Shown here one piece after another: positions 1-12,902 of a DNA stretch of 64,000 nt. The translations under genes and the position numbers were made by a program. The stretch is from Austropuccinia psidii. Lineage: Eukaryota; Basidiomycota; Pucciniomycetes; Pucciniales; Sphaerophragmiaceae. The first letter of the stretch is position 1, and each line of letters starts with the position of its first letter. Below the pieces are notes generated by a model. The model searched no databases and was not told the origin of the DNA. It saw only the letters and a list, made by a program, of their open reading frames with translations. The stretch spans positions 44,719,763 through 44,783,762 of the forward strand of contig JALGQZ010000012.1 in NCBI GenBank assembly GCA_023105745.1, given 5' to 3'.

Positions 1-2711
1 TTGCTCAGAATGATATTCCATATGGGCATATATGACTATACCAGGATGTCATTTGGCATCAAAAATGCACCAGCCCACTTCCAAAGGATGATGGACACAA
101 TATTCCAGGAAGAAATATTGGAAGGCTGGATGGTGGTATATATTGATGATATCATTATATACTCAGAGACATGTGAATACAATGTAAAATACATAGATAG
201 AGTGCTAAGTAAATTTACACCCATCAATCTGAAAATTTCACTGAAAAAGTGTAATTTTGGCCTGCAAGAGCTACTAGCTCTAGGACATAAAGTCTCAGGT
301 CTTAGTCTGGCAATTGACCAGAATAAAGTAGCAGCAGTACTGCAAAAGCCAGTACCAAAGAGCATCAAAGAGTTGCAATCTTTCCTTGGGTTTGCTAGCT
401 ACTATAGGAACCACATCAAGAATTTTTCCCACATAACTAGTAGTTTATACAAGTTATGTTCAAAAGATGTAGTTTTTGTAATTACCAAGGAAAGGAGGGA
501 TGCATATGAGAGGATCAAATATGAACTCACAAATGCACCTGTGCTCATCTTGCCTGACTTTGAACTGCCATTCAAGTTATACATAGATGCAGCATGTAGC
601 CAAGGCTTAGGAGCAGCCCTTCACCAAAGAAAAATTGTAGATGATTAACCAAGAGAGGGAGTAATATGTTACATCTCTAGGCAACTGAAAGATTCAGAAG
701 CCAGGTATGGGGCCACCCAGACTGAATGTCTATGTCTAGTCTGGCCTCTGGAAAAACTCCATTATTATATGGAGGGTGCAGTCTTTGAAGTATACACTGA
801 CTGCACAGCCTTGAGGTCTTTACTGAACATGAAGAATACCAAAAGACACATGCTGAGATCGCAAATAGTCATCCAGGAGTATAGAGGGAATATGACCATC
901 ATATACAAAGAAGTTAAAAGTCATACCAATTCAGATGGCCACTGGATAATGTCAAGAGCAATCCAGCTTATGACCCTGAAGTGGCAGCCAAGATCCCTAT
1001 CCATTTCATGGAAATAGATAGGAGGAAGAGTTTTGGATTCTCTGAATGGGCACCAAGAAGTGGTACCCTTGACAGTGGAAACACTGATTCAGAAGGAACA
1101 GAAACTCCCATACTGGGAATAAGTTCCTCAGAACTGCACAATGAATTTTTCAGTGCAGTACTGAAGTCTTATTCCAAACCCAAACAGTGTGGCACATTAC
1201 TACAACTCCTTCAACAAAAATACAGGAGCCCAGAACTGGAATCCCAGTTGGGAGAACCTGGGTTGAGGGCCTATAAGGATAACAAATTCTTCCTTGTAGA
1301 TAGCCTGCTTTACCACAGAGAGAAGCACTCAAGTGCACTCACAGTGGTAGACAGAGACCACATCCCCCTGATCCTACAGGAATGCCATGACTGCCCCTAT
1401 ATGGGACACATGAGTGAGGACAGGACTAAAGAGAGGGTAGCAAGCACAGCTTGATGGCCCAAGTGGGAACAAGAGTTGAGTGAATACATCAACACTTGTG
1501 AAAGATTCCAGAAGGAAAATAGGAAACATGGGAAGAAGTATGGGTTACTTCAACATATAGAGGAACCCAAACACCCATTGGAAACCATGAATATGTACTG
1601 GGTCACAGGAATTGTCCCAGGAAGCAAAGAAAACTACAATGCCTGCTTAATCATAGCTGATAGGTTCAGCAAGAGTATGAGGTGTCTACCATGCCATAAA
1701 GAGGACAGAGCCATGGATACTGCTCTGTTATTCTGGAATAACATCATATCTACCTGTGGAGTCCCTAAAATCATCATTAGTGATAGGGACCCAAAATTCA
1801 CATCTGAAATTTGGACCAACTTGTATGACATGCTTGGCACCAAACTTTCATTTTCCACAGCTTACCATCTACAAACAGATGGCCTAGCTGAAAGGATGAT
1901 CCAGACAATGGAGGACATCCCTGGAAGGTTCTGTGCCTATGGCATGGAATGCAGGGACCATGAGGGATACACCCTTGACTGGGTTACCCTTCTACCAGCT
2001 GTCCAACTGGCTTATAATACAAGTCAGCACTCTACCACAGGAAAAACACCTGCACTGGTAGAGAAAGGGTTGAATCCCCTGTTGCCTGTGGATCACTTGA
2101 AGAAGAATCTTCTTACCATCCACCCCGTAGCCAAGGACTTCCATTACATGTGGAAGAAGGCTTGTGACATAGCTGCCAAATGCATAGCTGAGGCAAAGGA
2201 ATATAATAAGCAGAGGTGGGACAAGGCACACATGGAAACTGACTTCAAGGAAGGGGACCAGGTGCTAGTGTCTACACTAAACTTTGATAATCTTACAGGA
2301 CCCAAGAAGATGGGAGACTCATTTGTAGGGCCCTTCACTATCATTAGGTTGATAGGAAATAATGCAGTGGAAGTCAAGCCTACAGAGGAATTTTCCAGGA
2401 AGCACCCAGTCTTTCCAGTAAGTTTAGTCAAACCATACTTCCAAACAGAGGAGGACAAATTCCCCTCCAGGAGGAAGAACCCCACACCACCAGAGATTGT
2501 GGAAGTGGAGAATTCCCCTGGACCTTTAAGTAAAATCATCAGGTCCAGGAAGATCAGACTTAATGGGAAGGATCAACAACAATACTTAGTCAGATTCAAG
2601 AACCAAATAGCTGATAAGAACAAATGGGTGGCAGAAGATGCCATACCAGATGGTAACCTTCATTTAAGGGGATTCAGAGCATCTAGGAGGACTGAAAATT
2701 CTCATAAATGA
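1..2711 (+). pseudogene. Element A: Ty3/gypsy pol remnant (RT, RNase H, integrase, chromodomain-like tail)
   Basis: This is the 3' part of a retrotransposon polyprotein; its 5' part lies outside the window. In order it shows the reverse transcriptase palm with YIDD (about 148-159), the RNase H-like region (about 580-930), the integrase zinc-finger and catalytic core (about 1340-2000) and a chromodomain-like tail ending at 2711. The frame is broken three times: TAA at 646-648, a shift near 940-955 (the NPAYDPE stretch resumes in another frame) and TGA at 1452-1454. The integrase has also lost key residues. The first catalytic Asp, normally in an HMDWVT context, is Tyr (NMYWVT near 1595), and two zinc-binding Cys positions near 1485-1510 are Ile and Phe. 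The copy cannot encode an active integrase. It is followed directly by a polypurine tract and its 3' LTR. Confidence 0.93.
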
Positions 2712-2721
2712 TGAGCCTTTT

Positions 2722-2735
2722 TTAGAGGGAGGGTA
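2722..2735 (+). promoter_or_regulatory. Polypurine tract of element A
   Basis: A purine run (TTAGAGGGAGGG then TA) sits between the end of pol and the LTR start TGTCAG. This is the expected place for the plus-strand primer of reverse transcription in an LTR element. Confidence 0.7.
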
Positions 2736-4171
2736 TGTCAGCCTGTGACTCAAACCAGAGCACAAGCTGACAGCCAAAATACCATAAACCAATGGTATAG
2801 CCAAGATACCACCAAAACATGGAGCTGAGCCAAATTAGCTCAAAAGGTATCAAACAAAAGGGGAAACTTACCCCTTTCCAAATATAAAAGTCCCATCATC
2901 ATAGGACAGAGAATAACAAAGTTATTCCTTCTCAGAGTTGTTGCTGAGCATAAACCTTAATTTTCACCTCTCATCTGAAATACAGAGTAAGAGGCTTAAC
3001 CCCATCAAATGGATATGCAAAATGAAGCTCTAAGTCAGGGATATCCAATGGTACAAGCCAAACTGAGCTAGCAACATTATTGCAGAAGTTATAGTCAAAT
3101 TCAGGCCAAATAAGGGTGAACAAAACATTCACCTCTCATCTAACTTCTACAGTTTTAGTGTGAGATCCCTAAAGTGGGGTCTTTTTGGAAAGAGCACAAT
3201 CAAAGATATCTGATTGTGTCCTCCATTTCCTCATATCTCTACTAGAACAAAAGTTATGGGGCAAACAAGCCCAATACAGCTTTTGCCTAAAACATGCATA
3301 TGTACAAAATATCTTGTACATGGGATAACTTTGCCATATTTAATTATAGCCACATAAAATAAGGTACGATTGTGTAGAACCCATACAGAAATACACACTG
3401 AACCAATTTTTAGGTTGATATCTCAAGAACTGACAAAGTTATGGCTGTTTTGAGGTCAAAATCCCACATTCTGGCCAATACAGCCTTACCATGGGATAAT
3501 ATCCCATAACCATGATTATGAGGTGTCAAACAGACAAAGAAGCTTGTTTCTACTTAAATACCTCATAGGTCAGTCAATACTGGGCTCCCATACAGTTTCT
3601 GTACAGCATTGTATGTGTCATACACGTCAGAAGAAGGCTATGTGGTCCCCAGATAAAGATTTTCACCCGGAATTGGTGAAAACTTCCCAGATGTGGTTTC
3701 AAAACCACATCTGAGCCTAATACAGGCTATACAGGCCTTTGCAAACCACAAGCCTGTCTTAGAGAGTGAAAAAATCTTCACTTCCTCTATGTGGAAAGGT
3801 CTAGCAGCCTTTCCACCCCATTTCAGGATAAAAGGAGAGCTTTTCACAGCCAGAAAAGCTTTCCACATCTTGCTCTTAAATTCCTATGTATTACAAATGT
3901 CAAAAACAGTTATACCCTTGGAAAATAAACAGGTATAATTATAATATTAATTATTTTAGTCTTTATTATTGTCATCCAGCAGGTAAAGCTGCACCCAGGG
4001 CTTTCAACAGCACTCACCACCACTATTTTATAATAGTAAAGCCCTTTCAATCTTATTATAAGCCCTTATTATCAATCAATACTTTTTTTCTTAATCTTTT
4101 ATCACGTGTCACAGTCACAGTTAAAGTTGTAAACAGCCTAATTACCACTTCTACATAGACTCAACCTGACA
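2736..4171 (+). repeat. 3' LTR of element A
   Basis: The LTR starts TGTCAG and ends CTGACA, a perfect 6-bp terminal inverted repeat of the TG..CA type, and is 1436 bp long. The left edge follows the polypurine tract. The right edge abuts, without a gap, the integrase sequence of remnant B on the opposite strand, so element A inserted into B. The 5 bp after the edge (ACTCT, 4172-4176) should be the target-site duplication, but the other copy lies outside the window. No protein-coding content is recognised. Confidence 0.85.
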
Positions 4172-6422
4172 ACTCTATTCCATATTAGAAGAGCTGTATC
4201 CATGGCTGTATCATCTTTGTGACATTGTAAAAACATTTCAGTTTTACTGAATCTGTCTACAGTCACTAGGCAAGAATTATAGCTTCTGTCACCTCCTGGT
4301 GGTAGGCCAGTTACCCAATCCATATGGTCAATTTCCCAAGGTCTGCTGGGTTCTTGTATTTTGATCATATTTCCAAGTCTTTTGCCTGTGGATTTATTTT
4401 CCTTTTGACATCTGTCACAGGTTTTGCAATACTCTGCAACATCTTTCTGCCACATTGGCCACCATATGCAGGTCTTCACTATTTCTCTTGTTGTGTCTTC
4501 AGACAGATGTCTTGAAAAGGGGCTGTCATGGCATTCTCTCAGTACAAGATTGATTAATGACCTTTTCACAACTGTCATGACACATGTGTGCTTGGTCCTG
4601 TGGTAAATTATACCATCCAGTATGTGAAATCTTCCTTAATCATAAGATGTCTTCCATACTTCATCCAAGGCATGTATTAGAGAGTTGTCTTTACAGTCTT
4701 TGTTATGTAACTGGCATAAGATGCTACAATTCTTATCTTGAGTGTAACTGTTTCTTACTTCTTCAAAGAAGGTGGTGTTCAAGTCTGTAACACTTATTCC
4801 TTCTATTGGGATCTATGGGAAACTTCTTCTGGAACATAAGCAGGATTGTCAATTTTATTTGTTAATAGCCATCTGCTCAGTCCATCTGCATTCTTATTAA
4901 TATTCCCATCCTTATGAACAATAGTCATATTGCCCTTATACTCTTGTATGGCTATTTGCCATCTGAGCATATGTCTGTTGGGTGTTTTCATGTTTAAATG
5001 TGATTTAACAGCCATACAATCTGTTATTACTTCAAGAACACATCCGTCCAGAAAGTAATTGAGTTTTTCTAAAGCCCAAACAAGGCATAAACACTCCATC
5101 TGACTTGCTCCATATCTGGCTTCAGTTGGTTTGATTTTCCTGGATATGAAACATATGGGTCCTTCCACAGGTTTTTCATTGATAATCTGAAATTGATGAA
5201 GTGCAGCCCCAAGTCCATCTCCTGATGAATCAATATCAATCTTAAAAGGCAGCTTAAAGTCTGGCATCAGTAATAGTGGAGCAGTGGTCAAGGCTTGTCT
5301 CAGAGATTCAAAGGCTTTGACTCTGTCAAGAGTCATTTCAAATACTGTATCTTTGTCACATAATTCAGAAAGAGGTCTTGCTATGGATGCAAAATCTTTA
5401 ATATGTTGCCTGTAATATACTGAAATCCCCAAAAATGACTGAATTTCTTTCTTATCCTGAGGAATGGGTTTCAGAAATACTGCTGCAACTTTGTTTTTGT
5501 CAATTCCAAGGGATAAACCAGATACTACATGTCCCAGTTCTTTAAGCTCTTGAAATCCAAAATGGCACTTCTTTAAGGAAATTTTCATGTTGACAGATTG
5601 GATTTTTGTCAAACCTCTGGATAATCTGTACATATTTTCTTCCCAAGTTTTGGAACAGACATTAATTTCATCAATTTAAATGATTAACCATCCTTATGAA
5701 AGCTCTTCAGGGAAAATTTCATTCATCATTCTTTGGAAGTGTGAAGGTACATTTTTGATTCCAAAAGGCATCATCAAATATTCATAAACTCCACAATGAA
5801 CAATAATTCTTAAGTATTTCCTTGCTCTTGGTGTCACTACATTTTGATGAAAGCCTTTAATGTCATCCAAAGTGCTTATATACACTGCTTGAAATATTTG
5901 GGTGAGGGAAATTTGGATTTTTGCTATTGGGTACCTGTCTGGAACAGTGTAAGTGTTTAGAGCTCTAAAGTCCCCAACCATTCTAGATTTTACATTATGC
6001 CATGCCACTATGACTGGTTTAGTTATTTCTACTTCTTCATTGTGGCCAATTATTTTTTATTACACCAAGATCTAATAGTTCATTAGTTTGAATTTCCAGA
6101 GCTTCTCTTGATTTAGGACTTTCTGGATATGCATGTCTTCTTAAGAGTGGTGGATGAGGTCTCTCAATATTAAGGGTGATGTCAACTTCATGACCAATAA
6201 TTGCTCCCAAAGGTTCTTTGTCTGATTCAAATGCTCCTCTGTGGTCATACAAAAGGGCAGAAAGCTCATTTTCCTGATCACCAGTCAGATGAAGGCTTAT
6301 TTCAGCTCCATTTAACTTCCCAGATTTGAATCTTTCCAGCTCTAAGTTGACTACTGCTATTTTAATTACTATAATTTGTCTTTTAAATGGTAAAAAGGAA
6401 AATTCTTTATTCCTGCAAGTAC
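4172..6422 (-). pseudogene. Element B: degenerate Ty3/gypsy pol (C/E family)
   Basis: Read on the minus strand from 6422 down, this gives the end of the protease-RT linker, reverse transcriptase (about 6000-5640), RNase H (about 5250-4850) and the first half of integrase (about 4580-4172), all clearly of the same family as elements C and E. It is broken by many stops and shifts. The RT active site is destroyed: the YIDD codons have become stop-I-D-E, with the stop at 5676-5678. The integrase first Asp ([10 protein letters not shown]) survives. The right part is cut off by insertion of LTR A at 4171/4172. The 5' side loses similarity near 6415, where an LTR-like block begins. Confidence 0.9.
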
Positions 6423-7630
6423 TGTGAATTCTGACCATAAGTAGCATTCTTACTTAGGAAATAAAACTATAACCCTTTTCAAACCAACACTTAAACTTCT
6501 AAGAGGGCTTTTACACAACTTTAAAAAACCATAACCAAATTGAAGATATGGATAAGACCTTTAATTTGCAATACCTTAGCCACTTCTACCTCCAAAATTC
6601 TACAAGGGATCCTGGTTCAAAGGTTTACTAAACAAAATACAGTATTTCTGAAAATAGAAATATAAAGAAACCCCTGTATCTTTCTCATATGTTCATACAG
6701 CTTTACTGTAAAATATAACAAATTGAATATCTCATAAATTACTGAAATTATTTATAGCTAGAATTCTTATATCTCCTAAATTTAGAGAGATATCTGGCTT
6801 GGAAGTTTTTTAAGCCACATAATGATGTACAAAAATACATTAAAAAACTTAAAGCCCTTATGCCTTTTGTTATTTCTGAGAAGGGTAAATATTAAGCATA
6901 AAAAATTGAAGAGCTCATGCAGCCCTTCAATTCTGTGCTCTTGGATTCTTGATATCTAAATTATTGACTGAAATATCTGTATTGGGAGTTTTTGGGCCAA
7001 TAGTATAAACTTGTACCAACCAGTACTGGCTTATTTAAAATAATGGTAGTTTGAAGCTTGAACATGCCCAAAATGACTAACATTAGTCATTAAAGCAATT
7101 TTTATTCATCATAACAATACTGATGGGGTCTGTGAATAGTTTTTTCACCTTGAATTAGTTCAGATTTATCATTTTTGGTGTGGTCCCAAAACCACAAATC
7201 TGACTACTCTGATGTCAGGATTGATGGTACAGACAAACAATACAGCCTCCAAAGTAAAAATTTTCACTCTGAAGATGTGTGAAGAGCTCAGCAGCCCCTC
7301 ACTCTCCCCAAAAGGGATAAAATCAAGCCTTTTCTCACTGAAAAAGGACCTTTTAATCTTATTTTCAGTATTCTGACATGGTAAAACTTTAATCCAACAG
7401 TAGTATCCTTAGAATCATTGTGATATAATTTTAATCATTGATTATTTTGGCAGTTATCATATTTGAATAATATTCAACTTCTAGAACCAAAACCCCAAAT
7501 AGATCCATCACCACCATTACTCATAACAGTAGGGTCTTAATTATCATTTTTGATTAATTTTACCATGTCACAGTCATAGTATTAACTTGTATTTTTAACT
7601 TTTTAGCTACTACATAGACTTACCCTCACA
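6423..7630 (+). repeat. LTR-like block, distant relative of LTR A
   Basis: The block begins TGTGAATTC and ends CCTCACA (TGTGA/TCACA). Its last 450 bp follow the order of LTR A motifs: a GTGGT..CAAAACCACA-type hairpin followed by ATCTGA, then a CCATGTCACAGTCA block, then CTACATAGACT just before the end. The left edge coincides with the loss of element B similarity. I found no matching 5-bp duplication (AGTAC on the left, TTCTT on the right), so it may be a solo LTR with a decayed flank or one end of a deleted element. Confidence 0.5.
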
Positions 7631-8300
7631 TTCTTCATGACTTTTAAAATATTGAAACTAGGGAATGCACCCACTTTGAACCATATCTTCATTGATGAAT
7701 CATAATTTTAGGTCAATGAGCATATTCAGAAAATCCTCTGCCACCCCTTCAGTCCAAAAAAACCATATTTTTTGTTGTTTTTACTACTTTTTTGTGCAAA
7801 TGGGTGTACTGATTTTTGGATTTGGCTAATTTCAGCATTGATTCCATCATAAATTTTTCTCTGTCTCTTCCCCTTTTGGTTTTTTCTTAATTTTTTGGTT
7901 ATCTAATATGGTTTCTTCTTGTATCTGATGATTAAATTCCTGAGCCACGGTTTGAATTCGACTTTCTGCACATTCAATAGTTGATTGAGTATATACATCA
8001 TTCATCTCATTCACATGAGTGACTTTAAGTTCTGTTAGTTTTTGAAAATATTCATCTAAATTCCTTTAACTGTGACTTGGAAACCATTAGTGGATCATAA
8101 ATTCCCCTGTTCCCCCTCACCCTAACTCAATGAGTGATTTCAGGGGCAAGTTCAGGGCCGCACAAGCAGTCAGTGCCGGATCTATCCAACACACAGACCA
8201 GCTGCCCTTATAGTGTTGACCCAAGCACATTACCTTTACTATTCCTATTAAACCTGAAGATATATACTCTAACCACCTGCAATTACCCTACCTATTTTTT
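7631..8300 (-). other. Unassigned stretch with a coding-like scrap on the minus strand
   Basis: Between about 8045 and 7870 the minus strand reads as a charged, helix-prone stretch (for example KVTHVNEMNDVYTQ and AQEFNHQIQEETI) with no stop for about 60 codons, and is then broken. It resembles the coiled-coil linker type seen in retrotransposon gag regions, but I cannot assign it to a family. The rest of the interval shows no recognisable gene. Confidence 0.3.
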
Positions 8301-8432
8301 GCAATGTCCACGTAATGGTGTCCGGCTAAGAGAAAGCAATCAACCGCCTCACGTAGCGTTTGCGACGTCCATGTAACAGTGTTTGGCTAAGACGTATTGT
8401 TTTCGACGTCCACATGATGTGGATTGGCTAAG
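8301..8432 (+). repeat. Three degenerate copies of a 30-bp motif
   Basis: Copies at 8301-8330, 8361-8391 and 8402-8432 share the pattern (A/G)CGTCCA followed by about 16 bases and then GGCTAAG. The CGACGTCCA form appears in copies 2 and 3. Spacing is irregular (about 60 and 41 bp). Function unknown. Confidence 0.5.
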
Positions 8433-10406
8433 AAAACCTTTTATCTGAAACCTTCGCCAAGCGACGATAATCAAGATGCCCATGTTTACCATTGCATACC
8501 CAAGCCATATCCATATTGCCTCTTGCAATGGTGTAAGGATAAAAGTGAGCACAATATTTCTACCATTCTGCTCAAGAAATAAAGAATTGGCCACAATTGT
8601 AACAGTTCTCAACTGTATGTATCATAAAAAATTCACACATCCAATATCTGTCTACTCCATGATTATATAAACAAACATTATGCAATGTGGGGAACGTACA
8701 TGACACATACAAAAAGGAACAGTCAGAAATGAATCAATAGTATCAAGTTCATATTGAACAGTAGCTTATACCAGCGCAAGAAGCTTTCCAAACAAGATTG
8801 GGATTCGGATATGAGGACAATTACATCATGTCTGGCTATCCCTTTTTAATCAAGTATATAAATACTCTCAAACACTTGATGGATGTGACTTGATCCTATT
8901 GGCTCGCCCTATGGCCCACACTCAAGCATACTCAAAAAGTTGAATTTTTTATCCAATGCAGTTTTCACAGACTCAAGACCAAATTCATTATCTTAAAAGA
9001 TGAACGTTTCTAAATCTTATAGTCCCTCAAGGGTGTAATTGGGACAGTGCTTTAAAATTTAAAGGTCAGAGTAGTACACCCGCATAGAATGTGCAGAGTG
9101 GATAACCACTACTTAGTTACTAGCCATCAAGCGAAATTGTCTTAGTTTTTGTATTAATCTGCTTTCCTGAACTAATCATCCCCCAATCACCCAATGATAA
9201 CCTTTTTAACTAACTTGCAATGAGGCAAGAGTGGCGTAGCCGCATTGAAATCTAGTTTATAGATAATTAGGAGTTAGGAGAGTTGTCTGCCATAATTTAT
9301 AAAGTTAATAATGACCAAAATAAAAAAAATTCAAAAATTGCTTAAATTTGTAGATTTTGAAATTAAAGTGAAGACAAAACAATTAATTAAAAATTAAAAA
9401 TTCAGCAATTATTGAAATCAAAAATAGATTCAAAAAACATCCAAAACTTCGCTCAAAATCCAATCATAAACAGGGGCTCAATCATTTAATTGCGTAATGA
9501 GGGTATTTTAGCAAGGTTGATTTCCAATATGGTTTCATCACATGACAAGCTCAAACGAGGGTCGCAATACCACACTTGGTACTGTAGGTAGCTCGCTAAT
9601 GACGACTGTTAGTAGCGCAAAAGAGATACTTTTGAGTTATAGCACTAGCTTGTGACTGTGTAGATAAATTAGACGAACTAGTGGATTTGAAGGGTAGACT
9701 TCTATTATGGTTTGCGTCAAATCAAATGAATAAGGATCATCTATCATCGGATTCGGTAGCAATGTCAGGGGAAGTAAACTCAAAGATAACTAGGCTGAAG
9801 GAATTTTAATGTGCTGAGTAAAGTTTGATTCTGATGTAGTTCAAATTTTTGGAGTTAGTAAATTTTTTAAAGAATTTCGCTAGTTATTTAGGCTTGTAAG
9901 ACATCAACATATTCATAAATGCCAACGTAGCGAAACTTCATAGTGACACATGCACAGACTGCCATCAATGAAAAAGATCCGCAATGGTCTGGTCGCGTGG
10001 ATGAGCTTCCTGTTTACATATCTCTCCTTGTTCTTAATTACACCGACGAAGTTTATAAAAACTCACTACTGACTGAGTTGACCATATACTGACAGGTAGA
10101 GCATATAATGGATGAGCAAAGGGGATAGTAAGGAGCTTCTCATTCGCTAAAAGTGAACCGCAAAGCTGTATAGGCTCAACTTGGTCCTGGAAGTAGTGTT
10201 TCACTTTGAAAAGTTTCTCATTAGTCTCTTTCAAGTGGCTCAGTGCGCTACATATTGTGAGGGAGGGTCACCATCATAAAATACATCCCTCTTTATCAGG
10301 AAGCTCTTCATAGGTCTACTCTTTTACCTTTCTGCCTTGAGTAGGTTGATTATTTATCTCATAAATTAAATAAATTAAATAAGCTCTTCTATTACTTAGG
10401 TACAAC
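8433..10406. other. No recognisable gene
   Basis: About 2 kb upstream of the chitinase gene with no reading frame that I recognise. Short open stretches (for example 10234-10034 on the minus strand) show no family motif. The last 60 bp before the chitinase ATG are strongly AT-rich, with short ATAAATTAA tandem units near 10360-10380. Confidence 0.4.
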
Positions 10407-12460
10407 ATGTTGCCCAAGTTAGCATGCTTCATCACACTTTGTCTTTCTTTCTCGTGTTCAAAAGTGGTCGGAGCTCACCACATAAAGTCTAATAATGGCC
10501 AGTTCCACCAAAATCAAAAAGTAATGGGATATTACCCTAGCTACCATCACCGAGCACAGTCTCCTCATCAACTTAACTATAGTAAGCCCATAATTTATCA
10601 CCAAAATTTTTTCTGTTGGGGTTTTTCTCGTTGATAGTGACTAAGTATTCTTTGAATCATTTACTTTGAAATATCTTAGGTTTATATACCGACGTATTGT
10701 TTTTCGTCGTAGTTCCTCATCTTAATTTCAGTTTTAGTTTTGAAAATTTGGACTACAATGTTGGTGTAACACTAGCCACTCAATTCACATCTGAGGCTAA
10801 GAAACGTGAGTGCTAAGTTCTTTATTGAGAGTTTAAATTTAATCGTATATTATTAGTAGTTTTTTAACCCCAGGACCTTTCCAATAAATGATTTATTTAT
10901 TTTTCTTTTTTTGAGAACAGAAAATGTAAATACCATTCTGTCTTTTGGAGGTTGGACTGGTTCACGGTAAAAGAAATTATTCTATTTTTCAAATTTTAAG
11001 AATTTTGATAAGATTAATATATTGTTTTAAACTCTTAGAAATTTTTCTAATTTGGTATCTAAATCAAATCGAAAAAAATTTGCTCAAGCTTTGGTGAAAT
11101 TTTCTAAAAAACTTGGATTTAGTGGAATTGATTTAGACTGGGAATGTACATTTCAAAATATTCCTCATAATAATTTAAAATATACCAAATCACTTCAACT
11201 GAGTAATTGCTTCTTTTTCGGAAATAGATCCCAACCGGTATTTGATATTGGTTTTATTAAATAGATGGAGATTTAGTTGATACATATGGATGATTTTATA
11301 GCTCGGGTATTGGCTGTAATACGTACAATCCTCAAGATACTAAAAATTTTGGCTTGCTTTTGAAGGTAGAAATTGGCATTTGGTAGATGAGGAGTCTAGA
11401 GAAATATTAATGGATCTTTTTTTTTCTTGCCATCAGGAAATTCGTGGCCTGTGGCCAACAGTCCAACTCACTGCGGCTTTAAGTATTCAAGGCCTCGTTG
11501 GTGCTAGCGGCGAGCAAGCAACTGCTTCGGAAGTATCCAATATCGCACGCTATTTGGATTTCGCGTGAGCTGTACTAGTCCATGTGAAGCCTCATAATTT
11601 CTCGGGTTGACGCTTTTTTTTATTAACAGTAATCTAATGGCCTATGATGTCTATGGCAGCTGGGCACCCACTACCGGCCCGATCGGACCTTTGAAGGATG
11701 CTTGTGCTCCACAGAGCTTTGCACTTTCTGCGGAGACTGGCTTCAATGTTTTGCTTCAACAAGGCTTCAAAGCTTCCCAAGTTGTATTGGGTATTCCGGC
11801 ATATGGAAAACGACTGAAATTACTTTCACCATCATTAGAAACCAAGGTAGTCAATGGGATCAAAACACTCTATTATCAAAACCACACCCAATCTACACCA
11901 GTGAGTATTCTAGAAACTTGGCCGCCCCCGTTCAATTTGATCTCTCTAACATTTTCACAATAAAACTAAAGCCTGGGGGTGAGTTCGATGACCGCCCGGG
12001 GAAGGATGTATGTGGTAACGAGCAAACATGGTCTGGCTCCTGGAACATAAACGAGATCCTGGCTAAGGGTTGGTTGTCTCAAGATCAAAAGAAAGGCGGG
12101 AAGGGTTATAAGCGGTACTTTGATGAATGCAGCGGGGAAGTGAGCTGAACATTTTGCATTCTTGAAGAGCTAAATGTTCTATTTGTGACCGCTGAAGCTT
12201 TTTCCTTGTACGCTTTTCTAGCCTTTTCTTACAAATGGCCAGTACTTCATTGCCTACGAGGACAAATATAGTACTGTAGCGAAAGCCAGATTTACGAAAA
12301 CGAAGCGAATGGCCGGAATATTCTTGTGAGGATTAGAGGGTCTAAATTGCGATGCATGAAAGCTCAGGAGCTTACTATCCTTGCTTTTTTGACCAGTTTT
12401 GATACTCTTGGGGTGCCTGATGTTACAGTCGAGGCGGCTCGTCACGCGGCGGCCCAATGA
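10407..12460 (+). CDS. Secreted GH18 chitinase, about ten exons (one junction unresolved)
   Basis: The product would hydrolyse chitin outside the cell or in the wall. My exon reading is 10407-10581, 10680-10805, 10921-10966, 11039-11145, about 11265-11365, 11437-11564, 11630-11900, 11972-12139, 12222-12325 and 12397-12460. Apart from the fifth exon, all junctions are GT-AG with matching phase, introns are 65-115 bp, and the total is 430 codons with stop. It begins with a hydrophobic signal peptide (MLPKLACFITLCLSF). Family landmarks follow in order: GYYPSYH, TDVLFFVVVP, ILSFGGWTG, the active-site block SGIDLDWE with the catalytic Glu, GIGCN, LMAYDVYGSWAP, LGIPAYG and a GIFFFDTLG C-terminal strand. 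The first Asp of the usual DxxDxDxE motif is Ser. Joining exon 4 to GIGCN in frame leaves a TGA at 11291-11293, so there is either a lesion or a splice I did not find. GH18 identity is secure; whether the gene is intact is not. Confidence 0.85.
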
Positions 12461-12902
12461 CACGTTCTGGTTTCGCGAATGCGGCCTAAAGCGCTTTACG
12501 AACAACCCAAGCGAGCGAGGCCGATGAACGAAGCTCTTCAATGAAGTCAATTTGTTAATTTTCTGTCGGATTTCAGGAATTTGTTTGTTTTCTACATGAA
12601 ATATGGTCGATTTCCATTGTTGTGCAAATGTTCTCAGTAGGAGGTTTCATTCTTTGACTGTGTCAAGATTTCAGATACGTCTGATTTGGCTTTTTAGAAG
12701 CTGTGGCACTCAAAAAATGAGTATTGAAATCAGACAATGCAAAAAACCCTTTTGGACCAGATTGTACGAGATTTGGTCCCACGGGTCTGTTATTGGTAAC
12801 CAAGCATGCGTCAATCTTTCCTCTTGGTGAGTATCCTCACTTTGAATGAGGCTGAGCTGAGTTTTCACTACAATAAGAATCTCTCCCAGTTTTTCATCCA
12901 CT
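12461..12902. other. No recognisable gene
   Basis: Spacer between the chitinase stop codon and the next broken gene. It is more GC-rich for the first 90 bp and then ordinary. I see no coding or RNA signal. One edge of a DNA transposon could lie here, but I could not identify an inverted repeat. Confidence 0.3.

Noticed and set aside
6423..7630. Proof of a solo LTR by TSD
   Set aside because: The flanking 5-mers AGTAC and TTCTT do not match, so only an LTR-like block is claimed.
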